Part shown: positions 51,443-61,436 of the stretch, one piece after another
Position numbering within the stretch: the first letter of the stretch is position 1
Layout: each line of letters begins with the position of its first letter
Notes under the pieces: model-generated
Databases searched by the model: none
What the model saw: only the letters and a program-made list of their open reading frames with translations
Told to the model about the DNA's origin: nothing
Program-made: the position numbers and the translations under genes
Assembly (NCBI GenBank): GCA_029706075.1
Contig: JAINUG010000007.1
Location: forward strand, 4,429,001-4,493,000
Origin: Aldrovandia affinis
Taxonomy: Eukaryota > Chordata > Actinopteri > Notacanthiformes > Halosauridae
Length of the DNA stretch: 64,000 nucleotides
Direction of reading: 5' to 3'

Positions 51443-51785
51443 ATGGGCTTCCGATAGTGTAGCGGTCTAACGCACACGTTTACGAGTGTGAGCTGCCTAT
51501 CACGGTTGTGGTTCAAAACCCGACTGTGCCAGACTGGCCCTGGCAGGGAGCCCTGATCGGGGACGGCGTTCGGTTGTCTGGCACAAACTAGCTGAGAAGC
51601 GCATATGGGTGTCTCCAGAACGTGGGTGAGACGAATTCCGTCTTGAAGGAAGCGGAGTTTGCTGCCCTCTGAGAATTAGCTTGCTGCGTAGAGATGGGCG
51701 GCGAGTTTGTGTGGGAAGGGCAAATCGAAATAAATAGAGGGTATGATTGGCCACTAAATTGGGAGAAAAACTGGAAAAAATCTGA
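51443..51785 (+). mobile_element. tRNA-derived SINE, copy B
   Basis: Head GTAGCGGTCTAACGCACACG, then TGAGCTGCCTATCACGG and GGTTCAAAACCCG. The tail is GATTGGCCACTAAATTGGGA and an A-rich end. Aligns end to end with copies A and C. Confidence 0.82.
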
Positions 51786-52342
51786 AACAAAATGTAAAAC
51801 AAATAAAGGTAGTTTAAAAGAGGTAGCCAGCTAAGCATACTACTGACAACAGTTGCTAGAGGCTAGTAACAAGCTAGTTAGCTAATGTCACATATACAGT
51901 TTTAACACATACCTCTTTCGGACAATTTTTCCCCAGCTTCCTCAAGGCCTTTCATTGTCTGTCTTTCCAGGTGTTGACTTTCAATGTTCTTTTTTTTACC
52001 TACATTCAAATGATTTCCATGAGCCACAGATAAGTACAGCACCTGCCTCTCCATTCTTAGCAGTCTACATATACAGGTTTTCCATGCCAGACAAATTTTT
52101 CATTTAAAATATCAGAGTATCGTCACGTGGGATTGCTTTATTATTTAGAGAGGGTATCAAGTAATGATACAGTATGTCATGCTTATCTTGATTTACACAA
52201 AATATGCGCATATGCGGTTTTTCGTTGCGTGGGCTCCATTGTTGCGACAATTTACAATAAAACAACATTTTACAATAAAAAGTCCATTATAACATAATTC
52301 ATTTACAAATATGGTCCTTGAAGGGCTTCCAAAAGTTCTTGA

Positions 52343-52732
52343 ATGGGGCTGGCGGATAGCGTTGCGGTCTAACAACCCCGTACTTTGGCTGGTCTTTTAC
52401 GAGCGTGAGATGCCTATCACGGACGCGGTTCGAAACCCGTCTCTGCCAGACTGGCCCTGGCCGTTAGCCCCGATCGGGGACGGCATTTGGTTGTCCGCCC
52501 CAGGGGGAAGGGGGAGGGTGAGCTGGCACGAGTTTGTCGAGGAGTGGAAGGGTGTCCCTGTAAAAGAGTAGGTGGGCAGGTTCCGTCTCGGAGGAGGCAG
52601 ATATGCCGGCCTCTGGAAATTGGATCGAACCGGACAGTGGGCGGCGGACTCGTGGGGGAGGGTGAATTGAAATAAATGGAGGGTATAATTGGCAACCAAA
52701 TTGGGAGAAAAATGGGAAAAATCTGAAACCTT
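52343..52732 (+). mobile_element. tRNA-derived SINE, copy C
   Basis: Head TTGCGGTCTAACAACCCCGT, B box GGTTCGAAACCCG (exact GGTTCGANNCC form), body GGCCCTGGCCGTTAGCCCCG, tail AATTGGCAACCAAATTGGGA. About 17 extra bases in the head and a CCCAGGGGGAAGGGGGAG insert set it apart from A and B. Confidence 0.82.
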
Positions 52733-53504
52733 TTTTTTGAAGCTCTTGAATTTTGCAGTGAGAGATACTGTAATGTTTCCATTTATTTCCCCTGACGGAG
52801 GCCCTGCTGGGCTTGTCCTTGGGCACGACAGCAGCCACACTCGTATTCCCTCCTCCTTTCCAGTCTTTCCAAAGCAGGTCTCACATTCCCTCTCAGGATC
52901 ACTAACTTCTGCTGATCTCCAGAGCGGGCCCGCTGGCCATCGTTGCCTTCCAGGTCTTGGCACGTCCTGTCTTGCCCCGCCAATTTAGAACCGCCCCACT
53001 TGAATGGGAATGGGACGTGTGGAATTGTGTTTTTGTATTTTCCCCTCCAGTGTGGAATTTAGGCATTGGTTAACCTGAGTGCGTTCCCAAAATCTGTCAG
53101 AAGTTGCCTTTGGCCTTAAGCTGTGGGCTTCCATTTAATATGTTGTTCAAGGTCCCCAGGCTCTACCGGGACTGTGGTGACAGGTGGCACCTCAGCCTGT
53201 AGTGTGAGCCTGACTTGTGAGTTATGTCTTGTGCTTCGAGGAGCTGGACGTTATTTTGCAGGCTCTAATATATACTACTTTTCATTCCGCTTGAAGTTCC
53301 AAGGAATGTGAAATGCCAGGGTCCAGATGAATCACCCAAGATCTGACAGCTGCCATTTTTTTAGTTTTTGTTTTTTTTTTTGGATGGAAGTGGATGGGGT
53401 GGGGGTGGGTCGTGAGCCGATCTGTGACTCGATGAACAGTCGGTCAGAGCTCTGCTGAGCTTGTGTGGGGTGAGGCTCCTGGTAGCTGAAGCATGTCCTA
53501 CTCA

Positions 53505-53785
53505 CCGGCACGCTGACATAGGCATGCTAATCTCAACACACCAGTATCGACACACTAATCTCAACACGCCGATAGACACACTAGCCTTGACATGGCGATA
53601 TAGACACGTTAACCTGAACATGTCAACATAGACGCGCCAGCCTTCGGCAGGCCAACCTCGACTTCAACCGTTGCCATTGACGCAGCAACATAGACATGCC
53701 AACCTTGATGAGCCAACGCGGACATGCTAACCATGGCATGCCAACATAGAAAGGCTAACCACGACATGCTGACCTCAAGGCTTCT
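53505..53785 (+). repeat. Degenerate minisatellite
   Basis: Irregular repeats built on ACATGCTAACCTCGACATG-like units and ACATAGACACGCCAACC variants, with about 15-30 base periods. Too diverged to set a unit exactly. Confidence 0.75.
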
Positions 53786-54806
53786 CAGTAAACGGGTGAA
53801 GGGCAGAGCAAAACGGCTGTTGCCACAGTAACCTCCAGCCTCCTGCGCCAACAATTGCTCTGCTGGAAGTGAGAGTCTGGCTGCCAAACCGGCGAAATTC
53901 ATCCATTCACAGTTCAACTGGATCAGGTTATTACACTCTGTTGGGGTCATAACTGTGGCTGGTACACATGCGCACTCGCAAACACACATGCATGCATACA
54001 TATTTGTTTTTTTACGGTTTTCATTTTCTTTTCCTGTTCCCTTTCAATTTGTCTTCTGTTCATAGCCCTTTGTTTGAGGCCCCTCATTGCCTTCTCCCTC
54101 TCTCCCTCTTCCTTGTCTCTGTTGCAGTCTGTCCATCTGGGCACATGGGCACACCTCGCCTCAGTCATCTGGCTGACCTCAGGTCTGTAGCAGGGGGAGT
54201 GGAGCACAGAAAGAGGCCCAGAGAAACTGAGGCAGAACGAGCGAGGCAGAGACGTGAGAAAGGGGACGGATCAAGGGAGAGAAAGTGAGGTGGCGAAATC
54301 GAGGCAGAAAGAATGTGGCGAAGAGGTAGAGATGGAAAAAGAGAGGCGGAGAGATTGATGCATCTCTATTACCATTATCTTTCCATTTAAACGCTGCTGT
54401 TAATTGTTTGCTGTTAATATACATATCGAGAGAGGGAGAGGGAGACAGCTAGAGGGAGGGAGAGGAATGTCCTTTCAGCTGAAAGTCATTCTTGGCACAG
54501 CAGGTGAGGATAAAGATTGTTGTGATGAAGAGACTGCACTAAATCATTTTGATGCCATGTGACAACAAATCCAGGCCACCAGTGGTCTTGCATCTGTAAA
54601 CACGCCTGCAATAAGTGCTACAGAAAATGTATTCATTTATTTTGCTCTTGCATTTTTGCATAATTGGTGCTCAGAAATAAATATGGGAAATAATTCATGA
54701 TCCATAGCCTTTAATCAGTTAATTATTAAATCCCTACCATCTGTACTCTCTGTCTGATCTCTGAGCCTGTTTGATTCACACCATGAGGCCAGACTATGTG
54801 TATATG

Positions 54807-54809
<3 letters not shown>

Positions 54810-54857
<48 letters not shown>

Positions 54858-54900
54858 CATGCACCCACGCACACACACAAATACACACACACACCCACAC
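54810..54900 (+). repeat. (AC)n microsatellite
   Basis: Perfect 54810-54856, then interrupted. It runs into the left arm of the foldback. Confidence 0.95.
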
Positions 54901-55096
54901 TCACAGCACAACAAAACCAGAAGGCTCTTTCAAGAACTGAAGCTGATTATTTAGGGAGCAGTGTGGAGCAGTGGTCATTTGCTGGTCAAACTGACCACTG
55001 TTCCATACTGCCCCCAACAGGATAAGCTTCAGTTCTTGAAAGAGCCTTCTGGTTTTGTTGTGATGTGAGTGTGTGTGTATTTGTGTGTGTGTGTAT
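54866..55096. repeat. Long imperfect palindrome (foldback)
   Basis: Left arm 54866-54977 and right arm 54992-55096 are inverted copies. ACCAGAAGGCTCTTTCAAGA in the left arm meets TCTTGAAAGAGCCTTCTGGT in the right. The inner CAGTGGTCA pairs with TGACCACTG around a 14-base loop. Arms include the flanking CA and GT repeats. Confidence 0.9.
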
Positions 55097-55099
55097 ATA

Positions 55100-55235
55100 C
55101 ATAGCAGTGTTGAACTGCTATTTTGCCCTTCAGCAAAGATACTTCCTTTGAATAGCCACGGTAATATATCCAGCTGTATAAATGGAGTATTGAGTATGTG
55201 AAAGGCGATGTACATTGACTTTGATAAAGGTGTCC
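55100..55235 (+). mobile_element. tRNA-SINE body and tail fragment
   Basis: ATATCCAGCTGTATAAATGG at about 55168 and the preceding CCCTTCAGCAAAGATACTT match the body of the SINE at 15031. Confidence 0.7.
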
Positions 55236-56025
55236 TCTAAGCGATGCATGCTGTATTATTTCACTAGATTGTCTTGTTTGTTTGTGGAGAAGCTCATCTT
55301 GGATGTTCTACAGTCTCCCCAGTAAAGGACTATGCCTCTGTTCTAGGGTCAGGAGAACATGTCCAGGGTTTGCTGTTGTGTTAGTCTATTAATCATTTTG
55401 TCCCAATTTATTTATGTCTTGTTTTTTCCCGTGATGGGAGTGTGCGGCTTTATTAATCCCAGATAGGCGGGACCGATATTCTGCTGTCAGTGACTCGCAG
55501 CTTGGAGCCAATGAAAGTACTTTGCTGCTGACGGGAAAGTGCTTTGATTGGTTCAGACAAAGACAGGGGCAAGCTACACTCTTGCATCATTGGCAGAAAC
55601 ATGAAAATGTAGCACAGCATGCCAAAGGGTCCCTGCCTCTTTGTCTGTCTGTTTCTATCTGTGCTACACAAAGAGGATTTCACATGGCTATTCAGCCACA
55701 CAGATATAAAAATGTGTATATTCATAGACATGCACCACCTGGTAAGTTTAGACACGTGCGATTGCCATAGCTGTTACATACCATTATAAATTCTTATCAG
55801 TCTTCCAGGCAGCACCATTGCTCATGCGAATCACGACATCGGTGGTACCTGAGAGTATCAGTGGCATGAACCCTTTTAACATATGACAGAATCAGTTGCC
55901 TCAAGGGCTTGTTGTAGGGAGGGGGCAGGGGCGGGGCGGCGGTCAGGACTAAAGGAGAATCTGATCAGTGATTCTCCTGGTGAGCATGGCTACCCTTGCT
56001 GGAGGGTGTTGCGGTGTGTCTCTGC

Positions 56026-56026
<1 letters not shown>

Positions 56027-56056
<30 letters not shown>
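56027..56056 (+). repeat. (GT)n microsatellite
   Basis: About 15 GT units followed by GCGCGCACGCGC. Confidence 0.95.
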
Positions 56057-56062
<6 letters not shown>

Positions 56063-56969
56063 CGCGCCCGTCTCTCCAGGCAGTGGAGAGTTCCCAGGAG
56101 TCCTGGCTACATCATTCCAGAGTCTCTCTGCGTTCAGCTGTGGTGATCGACGTGTGATAGGTGTCCCCTCCAGGGACTCATTTGAAAGTCATTTTTCTTT
56201 TTTGTTTAAATCTAATGATTGAAGTGGTGGCTTTTTCCCAGAAGGGCCTTACGCTCGGTATACTCGACACGTTTAGAAATGTCGAATCTACGCCTCATTT
56301 GTACACCCTTGTGAAACTAAACCTTAATACCAAGTGGAGGTGATTTGATACATTCACTGTTAGCTTTGTGTGAAAGCCCTTCTCCTTCTCAGTTGTGAGT
56401 AAGTGTTTCAGTGCCTCTACAACTGATCAGGTGTAGGGCCAATCTCACTTAAATGAAAACATGAATATTTATTAACTGCTTTTTAATTGAGTTTTAATTT
56501 GGGCAACCATTTTCAGTACATGGAATCAACGTGGTCTAGGTGTCAAGTCGTTGGCAGTATTTTGTTTTGCTTTTGAGGCAATTATATAATGTGTTCTTGA
56601 ATACCTGTTCAAATGTTTTATTTGACTTAGGTTGGCCCTTTAGCGAGTTTGGCATTTGTGTCAAGTCTGCTTACTGTTCGAATCAGTTTTATAATCTTCA
56701 GAAATCGGACCCGTTGAAATTTGCACCAGATTAGGTGCGAAGTCGTTGTTCCTGTCATCGCTGTTCACAGACATAATTTCCCCAGAAAAATATTAGCAGT
56801 TTTCTCAAGTGTCATGAGACATGATGAGAACTGAGAAGGGGAGGTTAGGTCTATTAACGATTGGACGAAAGGTGAGAGGGCGTTCGGAAGTAATTTTACG
56901 CAATGCCTCGGTCTGTCCTTCTAGTTAACCTTCTCTGACCCAAACCCATTGCCCCTCCTACCCAATTTA

Positions 56970-57078
<109 letters not shown>

Positions 57079-57818
57079 ACCATCCAATCCTGTGTCTCCA
57101 TATCTTTCCAGCTGCCGTGTCAATAGTAATGTCTCAGAGAGAGATGTAATGAGATGTCAGTTGGAGTGAACACTTCTGCTCGTGGGTGTAAAGGGGATGT
57201 ATATGATATATATATATGATATATTTGATATATTTTTCCCGCATTTCTGCTAAAGCCTCCCATTCATCTTGACCCAAGATGAATCTTTTTTTTCCCTCTT
57301 CTCCCTTCACCTTTTCTCCCATTCCTGAAGTGAGAGATTTATGTGGTTCTCCACCCTTTTATAAATTAGCTCATAGGAGCTGTTAGCAAGTGTGAATTCA
57401 AAAAGTGCGGCTCGCACTTATTGCATTGGTGTACACTTCATGTGCAGCTTGTGGAGCCCATACACATGCTGGACAGAGAGTGTCTTTAACAGGACGAGAC
57501 ACCCAGTAGGAACCCTGCTCCGTACTGTTGTCCTCCTTCCAGGGATGTGCCCAGGAGAGAGTTTTTGCGATTGTCCTTCCCTCGCCATTGCTTTTTGATG
57601 GACAGTTTTGGAATCCATCTCAAACTTGGAAAGTTCTTTTTAATCCTGTTCACCTCAAGTGACATCACCAGCCACTGGCTAACGCGTCCATTTAATCAAT
57701 TTGACGCTGCCATTTACACAGGCCTCTGCCTGCCCTTTCCCTTTGATAATATCCAGTGACTCCTTTTCATATTTGTCTTTGGAATGTCAGTGCCAGTCTG
57801 CCAGGCTTGTTTCCACCA

Positions 57819-57819
57819 G

Positions 57820-57879
<60 letters not shown>
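57819..57879 (+). repeat. (GT)n microsatellite
   Basis: About 30 uninterrupted GT units. Confidence 0.98.
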
Positions 57880-57880
<1 letters not shown>

Positions 57881-58392
57881 AGGCGCAAACTGACCATCAG
57901 TCTAACCAACCCCCCTTTACTGGTTGCTCCTCGCATTGACTTTGATACAGAATCGCAGTCAATGTAATATAAACACATTTTTCTGGAATATGATAAGCTC
58001 TTTTCCAAGTAGCACTTGTTTTTGGCATAATGTCATAATTTGGCGTAATGGTATTTAATAAATACCGGTATTTTATGGTCTGCCATTTGAAAATATTGAT
58101 AGGCTAATTATTAATAGAATTTTGTTATTTCGCCCAACAGAAGTCGCAGGAAATGAACCTAAGCGAGTTGCATGACTTAAGTCATAATTGCATATACAGT
58201 ATATTTGACTATCTCCCATACAGAATTCCTAGTTGCGCGCCTGGTGTATGTATGTGTGCTTATGAGCTTTTATGTGCATCTGTGTGCTTGGGCTTGTGTT
58301 CTTGAGTTTGGGTATGTGCTTGAAATTGTAAATTATGGTTTTAAAGAGAAATATTTACCTCGCAGCTTTTTTTCTCTCTCTTTTTGGACCAG

Positions 58393-58447
58393 GTGAAAAC
58401 TGCTGTGGAAAAATCTGATGGAAAGATCCAGAACGTCTCTGCCCTAT
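58393..58447 (+). other. Possible small exon
   Basis: 55 bases between a pyrimidine-rich tract ending GGACCAG and a donor GTATGT. One frame is open (VKTAVEKSDGKIQNVSAL) but I recognise no family. It could be a 5' UTR exon of the gene suggested at 33.5 kb, or chance. Confidence 0.2.
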
Positions 58448-59619
58448 GTATGTCCTTTAGTCACAGATTTTAACAGGCAATTTAGCTAGCCATGCTAGGA
58501 AGTTTAATCTCAATCTAATTGAACATTGCTAATGTTGCATCTCAGTTAAAATACTTTTCAAAACTGGATTTTCAAGCAAAGCAGCTTGTGATGTCAAATG
58601 GAAGACAAAATTAAATTGCTAGTAAAATTATTCAATGATTTGATGGCCACAAGATACCAGTTATTACTTAAGTATCATTTCTGGTTTTAACTACACTCTC
58701 AATATAAAAAGTAATTTACGGTTCCAAATAACAATTAAATAACATTCGTGCATGACACTGATGAGCTAATGAAATAGCGTACACGTGTGCGACTATTTGA
58801 ATATTTGAGTAATCTGATTCATCCATAATGTATACACGCGTGTGTGTTTTTCCTATTTGTGCATGTTTGTGGTTGTGTGCAAAGAGTGTCGATACAGTAT
58901 TTCCATGTATGTTTGTGGGTCCGTGTGCGGGTCTTTGTGTCTCCATGACAACTGACAGAACGCCTCAGAATGCATTGTTGTGTGGGTTTTGGAGGGGCGC
59001 TGTGTGGCAGCCCGGACATAAGGAGATGGAGCTTCTGCCAGCAGAGGAAAGGGGTCCCAGGCAGCTGCTGGGCGAGGTCAGACTCACCTTTGACCTGGAA
59101 AAGGATATTCTGCTATAATTAGCACCTGAAGGAGCGGGAATGTTTCTTCTCTTTCCTTTGAGGAGAGACTGGTGGATGATATCAACATATCTTACACAAA
59201 ATATACAGTATATAAAAATTTAAAAAATTCCGTCGCCGAAGGCTAAACACAACATTTAGCAATCCATAAATGTTCCAAAAAAACTAAATGCATCTCCTCC
59301 TACATTTTGTAAGATGTAACATTTCATAGGGACTTTTGTCCAAACGTTACCTGCATTCCTATTTAACAGATTTTCTATACCTTTTTATCGTTTTTGACTT
59401 ACTAAACCTTTCATTAAAAATGTGATGTGCATTATGACATCATCAGAGCACAGCTATTAATGTAGCTAAGTAATATGAAGTAGCTAGCTATTCTTTTGCC
59501 AATGCAAAAAAAAAAAAAAAAATCATATTTTATTTTTAAATTATAATTTCTTTGCTTAGCAGGCAATCCTGACCCCACTGTCTTTTCACGTTTTCTACTT
59601 ATGAAGTTGGATATTTAAC

Positions 59620-59725
59620 TGAATCGGTTAAATGGACCATGCTCAAGGATGCACCCTCAATGCTGCTGGGATTTGAGTCTGCAGTCTTTTGGTTGCAAGC
59701 CTAGTCCCCCCTACGCCTCCGAACA
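59620..59725 (-). mobile_element. tRNA-SINE head fragment
   Basis: The minus strand reads GACTAGGCTTGCAACC, a B-box-like ACTCAAATCCC and CATCCTTGAGCATGG, resembling the head and body of the SINE at 15031. Confidence 0.6.
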
Positions 59726-61384
59726 CCTCCATGCAGCGACGGGCAGTCGTCAATCCCCAACCTTTTTGAAAACAAATCAAATGTTTTCAAAAGGTGGTCG
59801 GCCTGTCCCAGAGAGCCAGCGGTAACATATGGTGTGTACCTGTTGCTCTGGGGAGGACCTGTTGTGCTGCCAGGAGAGAGGGGGAGAAAGAGAAAAAGAG
59901 GGAGAGATGGAGAGGGAGGGACAGAGAAAGAGAGAGGAGGGAGAGTGTGGGAGAGAGAGCATGGCCTATGGTCCTAATCCTCTTTCCTCCCAGTCTGGGC
60001 TGAGCTGAGCCGAGAGCCTCTTACTGTTAGCAGCTTCCAGCTCAAGTGTAGCTAAGAGGGGAGTGGAGCTGGTCTGACGAGCCCTCTCTCTGATACTTGT
60101 CTCTTTTCAGCTCTACTTCTTTTCCTGCTTTTTGGCCCCCGGGGTGGGAGCTATCCGTTGCCGGGGACCTCACGGACCCCTCTTGAAGCTGCTTTGGCTC
60201 ATGCGTGGTCAGGAGAGGGTAGATTTGGCTGAATGGCGACGGCGGCGGCTTTAATGAGTTTATTATGCAGGATGTATTCGCACACGCTGGTAAACAAACC
60301 CCCCCCCCGACTACTCTCTGTGTCTTTCAGTTCAATCATTGCTCTTAAAATAAAGGGTCACTTTGAGACGTTGGCTCTATTCTCAACATGGCGTGTATTG
60401 ACAGCACGCTGGTCCTAATAGATTAGCCGTGCCATAAAGTGTGCTTTGTTAAATTCCTGCCGACCGCCACTACCTCTGGCAAGAGCGACCGAGAGAAAGG
60501 TGTCTCATTACCTTGTCTGCGGCAGGAATATAAAACTCAGTTTGTCTGTGGGGAGTTATCCTTTGTTTGAGTTTTTTTCTATTTATTTATTTAGTAATTT
60601 CTTGTAACCAGGCAGTGGACAGGTTCACACCCCATCTCTGCATTGAGGACCGAGGGATCTCATGTGCACATACACACACGCCCACACACACACAAACACA
60701 GCCACCTTCTGCTCTCTCTTTTTCACATACAAAATGAAATGTTATTCACAGTCTTACTTGCATGAACACATTCACACATCCACGCACACACACAGCAGTC
60801 TCTCTCTCGCCCAGACTTACACACCTTCTGGAGAACGCGCTGTCACATGTGACATCGCCTGCTCTCGCAGAGGTACACAGATCCTAGGATTGAAGGATTC
60901 AAACAGGCTTTATTCGAATGACAGGATATCCTGTGAGATTTGCTGAGTTGCCAAAGCATTATCAAAACAGAAAATATAACACCCCCCCCCTCTTAGATAA
61001 GTACCAATAAAAATTTAATAAATAACAAGTATTGTTATTGCTTGCCTCGTGGGTTCCATTCCTATCAGAGGAAAGAGAGGGGAGAGGGGAGAGAGAAAGA
61101 AGAAGAGGGTGAGACATATAACGTCACAAAAGAGAGATTCAATTCACTTCTGGATATAACACCTAAGATGTTAAAGATCCGCAGCGCATTTCAAAAGAGT
61201 TTATGGTGTGTTTTCAGACACTGGCTGGCAGACATTTCTCCCTTTGACCCAGCAATGGCATGCTCAATTTGCTCAAGGAAACTGAGCAGACACTGTCCAG
61301 ACGGTCAGAGTGTGATGCCCCTTGTTCTGAATAGCTGAAACCAGACATACTAAAGACTCCATGTTATTTAAATTGTGTCATTTA

Positions 61385-61432
61385 CATTTTACATTTTAAG
61401 CATTTAGCAGACGCTCTTATCCAGAGCAATAT
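61385..61432 (-). mobile_element. SINE 3' tail fragment
   Basis: CATTTAGCAGACGCTCTTAT then CCAGAGCAAT is the inverted common tail. It lies next to the LINE 3' end. Confidence 0.8.
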
Positions 61433-61436
61433 CTAC

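Noticed and set aside
60233..60418. Short ORF starting MATAAALMSLL in CpG-rich DNA
   Set aside because: No recognisable family and no clear splice context. The C-rich stretch inside is unlike coding sequence.
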